A DNA stretch of 64,000 nucleotides from Saccharothrix syringae (lineage in GTDB: Bacteria > Actinomycetota > Actinomycetes > Mycobacteriales > Pseudonocardiaceae), in NCBI RefSeq assembly GCF_009498035.1, contig NZ_CP034550.1, positions 868,001 to 932,000 on the forward strand, given 5' to 3'. The first letter of the stretch is position 1, and each line of letters begins with the position of its first letter. The notes beneath the pieces are model-generated. The model searched no databases, was not told the DNA's origin, and saw only the letters and a list, made by a program, of their open reading frames with translations. Both the position numbers and the translations under genes were made by a program. Of this stretch, positions 51,572 through 61,828 are shown piece after piece.

Positions 51572-51874
51572 TCAGCCGACCCGGAAGGGCGGGGTGGAGA
51601 TCCCCCCGACGCGGTAGCGCCGCCAGGGGTCGGGATCGGTCAGCGACCCGGTCGCCGACCCGTCGGGCGTGCGCAGCAGCGCGGTCCGCGCACCGCCCTC
51701 CACCAGCTCGCTGACCTGCTCGTTCGCCGCCACCCGGCCGTACCAGTGGTAGCGGCCGTCGATGGGCTGGAAGTAGCCGCGCAGCTCGACGCTGACCGGC
51801 ACCTCCCGCTCGTCGAACACCAGGACGGCCTCGCCGGTGTAGCCGTCCTCGTCGTGCCCGTGCTCTTCCGACAT
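51572..51874 (-). CDS. DUF4873 domain-containing protein
   Basis: A 100-residue protein: EDGYTGEAVLVFDEREVPVS, then GYFQPIDGRYHWYGRVAANE and PWRRYRVGGISTPPF. This matches DUF4873, which is otherwise often fused to FAD monooxygenases or adjacent to oxygenases. The ATG overlaps the stop of the tetR gene (TGATG) so the two are co-translated. Probably an accessory of the adjacent diiron oxygenase, by context. Confidence 0.85.
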   Translation of the reverse strand: MSEEHGHDEDGYTGEAVLVFDEREVPVSVELRGYFQPIDGRYHWYGRVAANEQVSELVEGGARTALLRTPDGSATGSLTDPDPWRRYRVGGISTPPFRVG

Positions 51875-52608
51875 CACGCCTCCTCGACGTTCACGAGTCG
51901 CAACCGGGGCTCGCCCGGGACCTCCCCGCCACCGAAGTCGGCGGTCAGCGGGGCGTCGGGGTCGAGCTCGACGCCCGCCGCGCGCAGCAGGCCGTCAATG
52001 GCGTGCCAGATGATGGTGGTCAGGTAGTCGCTCAGGCTCGCCCGCGTCATCGACTGGCGGTCCAGCCACCAGTCGCCCGCGTTCTGCACCATGCCGACCA
52101 GCGCGTGCGCCCACGGCTCGGCGCCGCCGGAGTCCATGCCGAACGCGCGCAGGTAGTCGCCGAGCAGCCGCGCCAGGGCGTTGGCGATCATGGTCTTGTC
52201 CTCGGTGACCACGTCCTGCTCGACCGGCCGGTCGGCGAACGAGGCGCGCACCACGAACCGGTACAGGTTGGGGTGCTCCTCGATCACGGACAGGTAGGCG
52301 TCCACGATGTGCCGGATCCGCACCCGGATGGGGCCCTCCTGGCCGATGGCCGGGCCGAGGCGGTCCATCAGCATCTCGGTGCCGCGCTGCCCGACCGCCA
52401 GGTACAGGTCGGACTTGTCGGCGAAGTGCCGGTAGAGCACCGGCTTGCTCACGCCCGCCTCGGCGGCGATCTCGTCCATGCCCACGTCCGGGCCGTGCTT
52501 GGCGACGGCGCGGATGGTCGCCTCGACGAACTCGGCGCGCCTGGCCTCGCGGTGGCCCTTCCACCGCTCGCGCCGCGCGTCCGTCCCGCCCTTGACAGTT
52601 CGAGCCAT
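51874..52608 (-). CDS. TetR family transcriptional regulator (diiron-oxygenase module)
   Basis: A 244-residue regulator. N-terminal HTH EFVEATIRAVAKHGPDVGMD then EIAAEAGVSKPVLYRHFADK, followed by a helical ligand-binding domain. ATG 52608 is chosen because the basic N-terminal tail (RTVKGGTDARRERWKGHREA) follows. It is divergent from the AurF-like gene with paired palindromes between (52628-52654), so it probably represses itself, DUF4873 and the oxygenase/hydrolase genes. Ligand unknown, probably a fatty or aromatic acid. Confidence 0.9.
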   Translation of the reverse strand: MARTVKGGTDARRERWKGHREARRAEFVEATIRAVAKHGPDVGMDEIAAEAGVSKPVLYRHFADKSDLYLAVGQRGTEMLMDRLGPAIGQEGPIRVRIRHIVDAYLSVIEEHPNLYRFVVRASFADRPVEQDVVTEDKTMIANALARLLGDYLRAFGMDSGGAEPWAHALVGMVQNAGDWWLDRQSMTRASLSDYLTTIIWHAIDGLLRAAGVELDPDAPLTADFGGGEVPGEPRLRLVNVEEA

Positions 52609-52627
52609 GTGACGCACGCTACCAGAA

Positions 52628-52654
52628 GTAACCGTTACCTCAAGTAACACTTAC
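52628..52654. promoter_or_regulatory. Paired operator for the TetR regulator
   Basis: GTAAC-C-GTTAC (52628-52638) is a perfect palindrome and GTAACACTTAC (52644-52654) a near copy 16 bases on. They lie between divergent tetR and the diiron oxygenase gene, 20 bases from the tetR start, the usual location of a TetR operator. Confidence 0.6.
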
Positions 52655-52674
52655 CCGATCCGGGGAGGGACCCG

Positions 52675-53574
52675 ATGACGAGGACCTTGAAGGTCACGGA
52701 CCGCGAGAAGACCGCCGACCGGCTGCTCAACTCCTCGGCGGACAAGTTCTACGACCCCGAGGTCGACATCGACTGGTCCGCCCCGCTGGTCGAGGGCCTG
52801 CGCTACACCCCGGAGCACCGCTGCTCGCTCTACGGCACCGAGCTGTGGGAGCGCATGACGCCCGAGCAGCGCGTCGACCTGTCCCGGCACGAGGTCGCCA
52901 GCATCGCCAGCGTCGGCCTGTGGTTCGAGATCCTGCTGATGCAGATGCTGCTCAAGGAGGTCTACCGCTCGGACCCGACGACCAAGCACGCGCAGTACGC
53001 GCTGACCGAGGTCGCCGACGAGTGCCGGCACTCCACGATGTTCGCGCGCATGGTCGAGCGCATCGGCTGCCCGCCCTACGGCCCGCGCCGGTACGTCCAC
53101 CAGCTCGGCAAGCTGCTCCCGGTGATCGGCTACGGCCCCGCCCTCTACGGCTCGATCCTGGTCGCCGAGGAGGTCCTGGACCGGCTCCAGCGCGAGACCA
53201 TGGCCGACGAGGGCGTGCAGCCGCTGGTGCGCATGGTCAACCGCATCCACGTGCTGGAGGAGGCCCGCCACGTGCGCTTCGCGCGCGAGGAGGTCGTGCG
53301 CGGCATGGAGAGGATGACCAGGAAGGAGCTGCCCTACCAGCGGTGGCTGCTCGCGACCACGTCCATGTTCATCACCCGGTCGCTGATCAACCCCGACGTC
53401 TACGCCGCCGTCGGCCTGGACCGGGACGAGGCGCACAAGGCCGCGCTGGCCAACCCGAACTGGCAGGGGAGCATCCGCTGGGCGGGCGAGCGGATCATGA
53501 AGTTCCTGGACGAGGTCGGCCTCGTCGGCGCGCCGGGGACGCGGGCGTGGCGCCGCTCGTTCCTGATCGGGTGA
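52675..53574 (+). CDS. AurF-type diiron oxygenase
   Basis: A 299-residue helical protein of the p-aminobenzoate N-oxygenase (AurF) family. Metal-ligand blocks LTEVADECRHSTMFARMVER and RIHVLEEARHVRFAREE carry the E and ExxxH pairs, with additional Glu in VASIGLWFEIL-type and LVAEEVLDRL segments. AurF oxidises aryl amines; many actinobacterial homologues act on unknown substrates. ATG 52675. The stop overlaps the GTG of the alpha/beta hydrolase gene. No PKS or NRPS is near, so a biosynthetic role is not implied. Confidence 0.88.
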   Translation: MTRTLKVTDREKTADRLLNSSADKFYDPEVDIDWSAPLVEGLRYTPEHRCSLYGTELWERMTPEQRVDLSRHEVASIASVGLWFEILLMQMLLKEVYRSDPTTKHAQYALTEVADECRHSTMFARMVERIGCPPYGPRRYVHQLGKLLPVIGYGPALYGSILVAEEVLDRLQRETMADEGVQPLVRMVNRIHVLEEARHVRFAREEVVRGMERMTRKELPYQRWLLATTSMFITRSLINPDVYAAVGLDRDEAHKAALANPNWQGSIRWAGERIMKFLDEVGLVGAPGTRAWRRSFLIG

Positions 53575-54494
53575 ACCCCGTCCGGATGAACACCGATCGG
53601 ATGACCGCAGAGCCGACCGCAGAACCGACCGCAGAGCCGACCACGACCCGGTTCACCACGTCGGACGGCATCGCGCTGCACGTCGTGGACACCGGCCCCC
53701 GCGACGCGGGGGTCACCACCGTGCTGCTGCACGGCTGGACCCTCGACCACACCTCGTGGGACGAGGTGGCGGCCGGCCTGCCCGGCCGCGTGCTGCGCCA
53801 CGACCTGCGCGGCCACGGCCGGTCGGCGCCCGCCCCCGTCGGCACGGCCACCATCGCGCGGTGCGCGGACGACCTGGCCGAGCTGATCGCCGACCGGGTG
53901 CCCACCGGGCGGGTCGTGCTGGTCGGGCACTCCATGGGCGGCATGACGGTCATGGCGCTCGCCGAGCAGCACCCGGACCTGTTCGACCGGGTGGCCGGCG
54001 TGGTGCTGGTCGCCACCTCGTGCGGCGAGCTGGCCGGCACCACGCTGGGCCTGCCCGGCGCGCTCGGGCGGCTGTTCATGGCGGGGGAGAAGGCCCTCAA
54101 CCGGCGCATCGCCCGCCTGCGCAGGCCGCAGCTGCTCACCGGCACCGGGCCGCTGCGCCCCGGGCTGCGCTGGATGCTGTTCGGCACCGGCGCCTCGCGG
54201 CGGCACGTCGCGCTGACCGCGGCCATGGTCGGGCGCTGCCACCCGGTGAGCATGGTCGCCTTCCGCGACTCGCTCGACGAGCACGACCGGCGCGAGGCCC
54301 TGGCCGGGCTGGCCGGGGTGCCCGTCGTGGTGCTCGCGGGCGCGGCGGACCGCCTCACGCCCCTGCGGCACGCGCGCGTCCTCGCCGACGAGCTGCCGCA
54401 CGCCGAACTGGTGGTGTACCCCGGCGCGGGCCACATGCTGCCCCTGGAGCGGGCCGAGGACGTCACCGCGCACATCACCGCGCTGCTGCGGTGA
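53571..54494 (+). CDS. Alpha/beta hydrolase co-translated with the diiron oxygenase
   Basis: About 307 residues from GTG 53571 (overlaps the oxygenase stop); ATG 53586 and 53601 are alternatives. TTVLLHGWTLDHTSWDEVAA, nucleophile VLVGHSMGGMTVMALAEQHP, acid VVLAGAADRLTPL and His in GAGHMLPLERAE are visible. Near the start a 12-base unit GCAGARCCGACC is present three times in tandem (53607-53642), encoding repeated AEPT and giving a disordered N-terminal tail. Likely an esterase or haloperoxidase-like enzyme. Confidence 0.87.
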   Translation: MNPVRMNTDRMTAEPTAEPTAEPTTTRFTTSDGIALHVVDTGPRDAGVTTVLLHGWTLDHTSWDEVAAGLPGRVLRHDLRGHGRSAPAPVGTATIARCADDLAELIADRVPTGRVVLVGHSMGGMTVMALAEQHPDLFDRVAGVVLVATSCGELAGTTLGLPGALGRLFMAGEKALNRRIARLRRPQLLTGTGPLRPGLRWMLFGTGASRRHVALTAAMVGRCHPVSMVAFRDSLDEHDRREALAGLAGVPVVVLAGAADRLTPLRHARVLADELPHAELVVYPGAGHMLPLERAEDVTAHITALLR

Positions 54495-54503
54495 CCCCGG
54501 GGA

Positions 54504-54531
54504 TGGGGCCGCCGGACGACCGGCGGCCCCA
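54504..54531. terminator. Hairpin between convergent hydrolase and tetR genes
   Basis: Perfect 12-bp stem TGGGGCCGCCGG/CCGGCGGCCCCA with loop ACGA, ten bases after the hydrolase stop and ten before the tetR end. Confidence 0.75.
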
Positions 54532-54540
54532 CCCCGCCGC

Positions 54541-55206
54541 TCAGAGCTGGGCGTCCGGGTGCTGGAGCGGGAAGCCGCCGCCGATGCCCTTCCACGCCAG
54601 GGTGGAGATCAGCGAGACCGCGTCCTCCTTGGGCACCTGCCGGTCGTCGGCCAGCCACGCCCGCGCCGTCACCTGGCTGAGCCCCACCAGGCCCACGGCC
54701 AGCAGCCGCGCCCGGTGCTCGTCCAGGCCGGTGTCGGCGGTGATGGTCTCGGTGATGGCGTCCACGCTGTCCGTCGTCGCGCGCTCCACCGCCTTGGCCA
54801 CCGCCGGCTCGCCGCGCAGGTCGGACTCGAACACCATGCGGAACGCCTGGCCCTCGTTGTCCACGAAGTCGTAGAACGCGCCGACCGTGGCCTTCACCCG
54901 CTGCTTGTTGTCCGTGGTGGACTCCAGCGCGTGGCGCACCCGGCCCACCAGCTCGTCCACGTGGGACTCCAGCAGGGCCATGTACAGCTCCAGCTTGCCC
55001 GGGAAGTGCTGGTAGAGGACGGGCTTGCTGACACCGGCGCGCTCGGCGATCTCGTCCATCGCGGCGGCGTGGTAGCCGTTGGTCACGAACACGTCCTGCG
55101 CCGCGGCCAGCAACTGGGCGCGCCGGGCCGTGCGCGGGAGCCGAACGCCCCGCCCCGCGGCGGCGCCGCCGTGGTGCCCGACCGCAGTCTGGGCCGTCTC
55201 CGTCAT
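54541..55206 (-). CDS. TetR family transcriptional regulator (Rv3208 type)
   Basis: A 221-residue protein. ATG 55206 follows GGAGG. HTH region LLAAAQDVFVTNGYHAAAMD then EIAERAGVSKPVLYQHFPGK and long C-terminal helices with LESTTDNKQRVKATVGAFYD. The conserved block order identifies it by recall with Rv3208. Divergent from the lipase-like gene; an imperfect TTACTCGCTGGTAG site lies between. Ligand unknown, lipid-like ligands are common in this subgroup. Confidence 0.9.
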   Translation of the reverse strand: MTETAQTAVGHHGGAAAGRGVRLPRTARRAQLLAAAQDVFVTNGYHAAAMDEIAERAGVSKPVLYQHFPGKLELYMALLESHVDELVGRVRHALESTTDNKQRVKATVGAFYDFVDNEGQAFRMVFESDLRGEPAVAKAVERATTDSVDAITETITADTGLDEHRARLLAVGLVGLSQVTARAWLADDRQVPKEDAVSLISTLAWKGIGGGFPLQHPDAQL

Positions 55207-55272
55207 GGTGCCTCCAGCCAACCGATCATCGCGGAACCGAGTGGGGGTTGCCCCGCCGGTTCGTCGGCAACC

Positions 55273-55286
55273 TTACTCGCTGGTAG
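55273..55286. promoter_or_regulatory. Possible TetR operator
   Basis: TTACTCGCTGGTAG is an imperfect dyad of the TTACT-N4-AGTAA kind bound by some TetR proteins, located 67 bases from the tetR start and 55 from the divergent hydrolase gene. Only three of five half-site bases match, so support is weak. Confidence 0.3.
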
Positions 55287-55340
55287 CGGCGTGGCGGGGA
55301 AGCTCGCCGTTTCACCAGGCCCCTGAGCAGGCATCCTGAG

Positions 55341-56327
55341 GTGGTGACCGAGACCCCGGAGGCGGTGCGAACCGCCATCACGCACGTGCCGCTGTCCGCC
55401 AAGCCGCTACCTCCCCTGGACACAACGACCGGGCCGTGGCCCGGTGACTACGTCGAGGTCGCCGGGCACCGCGTGCACGTCCGGCGCACCCCCGGCGAGG
55501 GCACCCGGACGGCCGTCTACGTGCACGGCCTGGGCGGGTCGGCCACGAACTGGACGGACCTGGCGGCGCAGCTCTCGGGGTACGCCGAGGGGCACGCCCT
55601 CGACCTGCCCGGCTTCGGCCGCTCCGAGCCGATCCACGGCTACGACTTCCGCATGCTCACCCACGCCGAGGTCGTCACCCGCTACATCGAGTCGCTGGGC
55701 ACCGGGCCGGTCGACCTGCTGGGCAACTCCATGGGCGGCGCGATCACCCTCATGGCCGCCGCGTCCCGGCCGGACCTGGTCCGCACCCTCACCCTCGTCT
55801 CGCCCGCCGTGCCCGACCTGCGGCTGAGCCTGCGCCGGGTGTCCGACCCCCGGATGCCGCTGGCGTTCCTGCCGGTCGTCGGCGCCAGGGTGCGCGAGCA
55901 GCTGGCCTCGGTGACGGCCGAGGAGCGCACCCGGCAGATGCTGCGCCTGTGCTTCGCCGACCCCGACCAGGTGCCGGACAACCGCATCCGGCAGAGCCGC
56001 GAGGAGTACGCCGAGCGGTCCGCGCAGGCGTGGGCGGGCAACGCGCTCAACCGCAGCACGATCGAGCTGATCCGCACCTGGCTGGTGCCCCGGTCGAAGT
56101 CGCTGTGGCTGCTGCCGCCGAAGGTCACCGCGCCCACCCTGGTGGTCTGGGGCACGCACGACCGGCTGGTCAGCGTGCGCAAGGCGCCCCGGGTCGCCCG
56201 GCTGCTGCCGCGCGGCCGGCTGCTGGTGCTGCCGCGCACCGGGCACGTGGCGCAGATGGAGCGCCCGGTCTCCGTGGCCCGCGCCGTGCTGGGCATGTGG
56301 GAGGCGGCCGACCGGGACGAGTGGTGA
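55341..56327 (+). CDS. Alpha/beta hydrolase (lipase/esterase type)
   Basis: A 328-residue protein. HGLGGSATNWTDLAAQLSGY, nucleophile DLLGNSMGGAITLMAAASRP, acid VVWGTHDRLVSV and TGHVAQMERP with the catalytic His are present. GTG 55341 or 55344 are both possible. No signal peptide is evident, so it is cytoplasmic. In mycobacteria lipid-active hydrolases (such as LipV) occur near this block. Substrate unknown. Confidence 0.87.
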   Translation: MVTETPEAVRTAITHVPLSAKPLPPLDTTTGPWPGDYVEVAGHRVHVRRTPGEGTRTAVYVHGLGGSATNWTDLAAQLSGYAEGHALDLPGFGRSEPIHGYDFRMLTHAEVVTRYIESLGTGPVDLLGNSMGGAITLMAAASRPDLVRTLTLVSPAVPDLRLSLRRVSDPRMPLAFLPVVGARVREQLASVTAEERTRQMLRLCFADPDQVPDNRIRQSREEYAERSAQAWAGNALNRSTIELIRTWLVPRSKSLWLLPPKVTAPTLVVWGTHDRLVSVRKAPRVARLLPRGRLLVLPRTGHVAQMERPVSVARAVLGMWEAADRDEW

Positions 56328-56396
56328 GGTGGATCGGTTCAGCGCGCAGGTCACCGGGGTCGGGCCGGGCCGGGCGGTTGTGGCACCCTGGTTGCC

Positions 56397-57431
56397 GTGA
56401 ACCGGACGACGCAGGGTGCGCCACCCCCCTCGGGGGTCCCGTCGGGTGACCGGCCGCCGCTGTCCGAGGACCGCTACCGCCGCGGCGGGCGCCGCACCGC
56501 GGGCGAACCCCTGGCCGCCTCGTGGGAACCCGCCGGGCGCCGCCCGCGCCGCCGCCGGCGCGGGGTGAGGGGCCTGGTCGCGAACTACGGCTGGCGGATC
56601 TACGCGGTCCCCGTGCTGCTGGTGCTGACCGCGCTGGTCGTGCTGGACACCGCCACCCCGCCGAACGGGGGCGCCGGCGAGGCCGACGGGCCGCGCGACG
56701 GGGACCGGGTCGCCGCGTCCACCCCCGCCGCGCCCTCGGCCAGCGAGAAGCCGCCGGTCGAGATCGACCTGAAGAACTTCCCGACCGCCGTGCTGCCGGA
56801 CGGGCCCCGGTACTCCGAGCAGGGCGCGGGCACCTACCAGGTCGTGCCGGGCGCCACCGAGCGCGCGGGCGGTGGCGGCCGGCTCTACCGCTACAACATC
56901 GCCATCGAGGACGGCGTCGAGCCGGTCGACTACGGCGGCGACCGGGAGGCGTTCGCGCGCACCGTCGACTCGTTCCTGGCCGACCCGCGCAGCTGGGTCG
57001 GCGCCGGCCAGGTCTCGATGCAGCGGGTGGAGGGCGACGACGTCGACTTCACCGTGAGCCTGAGCACGACCGGCACCACGCACGCCCTGTGCGGCTTCTC
57101 CATCCAGTTCGAGTCCTCGTGCTGGCACCCGCCGTCGGGCCGGGTGGTCATCAACGTGGCCCGGTGGGTACGCGGCGCGAAGGCGTACGGCAACGACATC
57201 GTCGCCTACCGCACCTACGCCATCAACCACGAGGTCGGGCACGTGCTGGGGATCCAGCACGAGGGCTGCAAGGAGAACGGCAGGCCCGCGCCGGTGATGA
57301 TGCAGCAGTCCTTCGGCGTGGCCAACGACTACGTCGCCCAGCTCAACACCGTGGACGCCTCCAACCGCAACGCGGTGCCCGCCGACGGCAAGGTGTGCAC
57401 GCCCAACCCGTTCCCCGTCGCACCCCAGTAG
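56397..57431 (+). CDS. DUF3152 membrane-anchored metallopeptidase-like protein
   Basis: 344 residues: Arg/Pro-rich cytoplasmic tail, transmembrane helix (IYAVPVLLVLTALVVLDT, about 68-86), then an extracytoplasmic domain with the zinc-protease motif NHEVGHVLGIQHEGC (HExGH-x-LG-x2-H) and Cys residues that could pair. Corresponds by recall to Rv3207c (DUF3152). Protease activity is a prediction from the motif only. GTG 56397. It is directly followed by moeZ with a 104-base gap. Confidence 0.9.
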   Translation: MNRTTQGAPPPSGVPSGDRPPLSEDRYRRGGRRTAGEPLAASWEPAGRRPRRRRRGVRGLVANYGWRIYAVPVLLVLTALVVLDTATPPNGGAGEADGPRDGDRVAASTPAAPSASEKPPVEIDLKNFPTAVLPDGPRYSEQGAGTYQVVPGATERAGGGGRLYRYNIAIEDGVEPVDYGGDREAFARTVDSFLADPRSWVGAGQVSMQRVEGDDVDFTVSLSTTGTTHALCGFSIQFESSCWHPPSGRVVINVARWVRGAKAYGNDIVAYRTYAINHEVGHVLGIQHEGCKENGRPAPVMMQQSFGVANDYVAQLNTVDASNRNAVPADGKVCTPNPFPVAPQ

Positions 57432-57535
57432 GGGGTGTTGCTCCCGAGGCGTGGGACGACTTCCCATGCGGGAAGACGGCGGGGCAGGCTGGTGTTGTCC
57501 GTCGGTAGAGGACATGTTTCGTCGAGGAGGACCAG

Positions 57536-58708
57536 ATGGCGCTTCCGCCGCTCGTGGAGCCCGCAGCGGAGCTGACCAAGGAAGAAGTCGCGCGGTACAG
57601 CCGCCACCTGATCATCCCCGACGTCGGGGTCGACGGGCAGAAGCGGCTGAAGAACGCGAAGGTCCTGGTCGTCGGCGCGGGCGGCCTGGGCAGCCCGGCG
57701 CTGCTGTACCTGGCGGCGGCGGGCGTGGGCACGCTCGGCGTGGTCGACTTCGACGTCGTCGACGAGTCGAACCTCCAGCGCCAGGTGATCCACGGCCAGT
57801 CCGACGTCGGCCGGCCCAAGGCCGAGTCCGCGCGCGACTCGGTCGCCGAGATCAACCCGTTCGTGAAGGTGGTGCTGCACCAGACCCACCTGAACTCGGA
57901 GAACGCCCTGGAGATCTTCCGGGACTACGACCTGATCCTGGACGGCACGGACAACTTCGCCACCCGCTACCTGGTCAACGACGCCGCCGTGCTGCTGGGC
58001 AAGCCGTACGTGTGGGGCTCGATCTTCCGGTTCGAGGGCCAGGTCAGCGTGTTCTGGGAGGACGCGCCGAACGGGCAGGGCCTGAACTACCGCGACCTCT
58101 ACCCCGAGCCGCCGCCGCCCGGCATGGTGCCCTCGTGCGCCGAGGGCGGTGTCCTGGGCGTGCTGTGCGCGTCGATCGGCTCGATCATGGTGACCGAGGC
58201 GATCAAGCTGCTGACCGGCATCGGCGACCCGCTGCTCGGCCGGCTGATGGTCTACGACGCCCTGGAGATGTCGTACCGGACCATCCGCATCCGCAAGGAC
58301 CCGGAGAGCCCGAAGATCACCGAGCTGATCGACTACGACGCGTTCTGCGGCGTGGTGTCCGACGAGGCGCAGCAGGCCGCGGCGGGCAGCACCATCACGC
58401 CGCTGGAGCTCAAGCAGAAGCAGGACGCCGGCGACGACTTCCTGCTGGTCGACGTCCGCGAGCCGCACGAGTACGAGATCGTGCGCATCCCGGGCTCGGT
58501 GCTGATCCCCAAGGACCGCATCCTGTCCGGCGAGGCGTTCGCCGAGCTGCCGCAGGACAAGCCGCTGGTGCTGCACTGCAAGTCGGGCGCGCGTTCGGCG
58601 GAGGCGCTGGCCGCGCTGCACCGGGCCGGGTTCAAGGACGCGGTGCACGTCGGCGGCGGCGTGCTGGCGTGGGCCCGCGAGGTCGACCCCTCGCTGCCGA
58701 CCTACTGA
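57536..58708 (+). CDS. moeZ: Adenylyltransferase/sulfurtransferase MoeZ
   Basis: 390 residues. N-terminal ThiF/MoeB domain with VVGAGGLGSPALLYLAAAG, VDFDVVDESNLQRQVIHGQS and YRDLYPEPPPPGMVPSCAEG; C-terminal rhodanese domain with active-site Cys in VLHCKSGARSAEALAAL. It activates ThiS/MoaD-like and CysO-type carrier proteins by adenylylation and then thiocarboxylation for cofactor and cysteine synthesis. ATG 57536 with GAGGAGG upstream. Conserved by recall as Rv3206c beside DUF3152. Confidence 0.95.
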   Translation: MALPPLVEPAAELTKEEVARYSRHLIIPDVGVDGQKRLKNAKVLVVGAGGLGSPALLYLAAAGVGTLGVVDFDVVDESNLQRQVIHGQSDVGRPKAESARDSVAEINPFVKVVLHQTHLNSENALEIFRDYDLILDGTDNFATRYLVNDAAVLLGKPYVWGSIFRFEGQVSVFWEDAPNGQGLNYRDLYPEPPPPGMVPSCAEGGVLGVLCASIGSIMVTEAIKLLTGIGDPLLGRLMVYDALEMSYRTIRIRKDPESPKITELIDYDAFCGVVSDEAQQAAAGSTITPLELKQKQDAGDDFLLVDVREPHEYEIVRIPGSVLIPKDRILSGEAFAELPQDKPLVLHCKSGARSAEALAALHRAGFKDAVHVGGGVLAWAREVDPSLPTY

Positions 58709-58720
58709 CCGCCCCGGGCA

Positions 58721-58749
58721 CCGGGACCGCCCCCGCGCGGCGGTCCCGG
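58721..58749 (+). terminator. Terminator after moeZ
   Basis: 11-bp stem CCGGGACCGCC/GGCGGTCCCGG with a 7-base loop, 12 bases after the stop. Confidence 0.7.
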
Positions 58750-58889
58750 GGCCCGGAGCGTGGTCCCGATCACACTCCGTACCGCGTTGGGATAACCGCA
58801 ATAATGCGGATAGGCCGAACAGGTGCACCGCGCACGCCGTGCGCCGTGGGTCCACCACCGCGACCGCGAGTGCAGGTAGCGTGCCGGCC

Positions 58890-59687
58890 GTGAACCCGTC
58901 TCCGGAGCCGCCACCGTCGCACGTGCGCGCCGCGTTCGGCGCCCGGGACGCCGAACCGGAGCTGATCGACGGCGGCCCGGTCTGGCGCTGCGGCGACGCG
59001 GCCGTCCGCCCCGCGGGCAAGCCCGCCGAGGCCACCTGGGTCGCCAAGACCCTCGACGCCCTCGACGTCGACGGCCTGCGCGTGGCCAGACCCCTGCGCT
59101 CCACCGACGGCCGCTACGTCGTCGGCGGCTGGGCGGCGACCAAGTACCTGTCCGGCCGCGCCGAACCCCGCCACGACGAGGTCGTCGAGGTCGCGGTCAA
59201 GCTGCACGAGGCCACCGCCGGCCTGCCCCGGCCCCGCTTCCTCGACACCCGCACCGACCTGTTCGCCACCGCCGACCGCTGCGCCTGGGAGGAGGCCGAG
59301 GCCGAACTGGACCCGGAGCTGGGCGGGCGGCTGTTCGAGCGGTACGCGGCGGAGCGCAAGCCCGTGGCGCTGCGCCCCCAGGTGGTGCACGGCGACCTGT
59401 TCGGCAACGTGCTGTTCGCCGGCGACGCGCCGCCCGCCATCATCGACTTCACCGCCTACTGGCGGCCCGCGCCCTACGGCGCCGCGGTCGTCGTGGTCGA
59501 CGCCCTCGCCTGGGGCGGCGCCGACCCCGGCCTGGCCCGCCGGTGGGCCCACCTGGAGGAGTGGCCGCAGGTCCTGCTGCGCGCCACCCTGTTCCGCCTG
59601 GCGGTGCACGCCCTGCACCCCCGGTCGGGCCCCCGCTCGCTGGCCGGCCTGGAGCGGGCCGCCGAGCGGGTGGCCGAGCTGCTGTGA
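58890..59687 (+). CDS. TIGR02569 family protein (APH/kinase-like fold)
   Basis: A 265-residue protein with the choline/aminoglycoside kinase fold: VVHGDLFGNVLFAGDAPPAI (catalytic HGD and Asn) and IDFTAYWRPAPYGAAVVVVD. The actinobacteria-restricted family TIGR02569 fits by recall (Rv3205c). GTG 58890 gives the family start; the ATP-binding Lys is not obvious, so catalytic status is unclear. Follows moeZ on the same strand after the terminator. Confidence 0.85.
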   Translation: MNPSPEPPPSHVRAAFGARDAEPELIDGGPVWRCGDAAVRPAGKPAEATWVAKTLDALDVDGLRVARPLRSTDGRYVVGGWAATKYLSGRAEPRHDEVVEVAVKLHEATAGLPRPRFLDTRTDLFATADRCAWEEAEAELDPELGGRLFERYAAERKPVALRPQVVHGDLFGNVLFAGDAPPAIIDFTAYWRPAPYGAAVVVVDALAWGGADPGLARRWAHLEEWPQVLLRATLFRLAVHALHPRSGPRSLAGLERAAERVAELL

Positions 59688-59753
59688 CCTCACCCGCGCC
59701 CGACGGGCGCTGAGCAGTCAAGTTCGCCTGGATGAAACATCCCGCGTTCCGGC

Positions 59754-59775
59754 GTTAACAGCCCGTTCCTACCGT
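59754..59775 (+). promoter_or_regulatory. Promoter motif of nitrate reductase gene, shared with narK
   Basis: A 22-base block ending CGTTCCTACCGT matches the block upstream of the narK-type gene (63311-63332) at 18 positions. TACCGT at 59770-59775 fits a TAnnnT -10 element, putting the start of transcription at or next to GTG 59783, so the nitrate reductase message may be leaderless. Confidence 0.55.
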
Positions 59776-59782
59776 CGGCCGG

Positions 59783-61824
<2,042 letters not shown>

Positions 61825-61828
<4 letters not shown>

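Noticed and set aside
52675..54494. Antibiotic biosynthetic cluster suggested by the AurF-type oxygenase
   Set aside because: No PKS, NRPS, carrier proteins or export genes are nearby.
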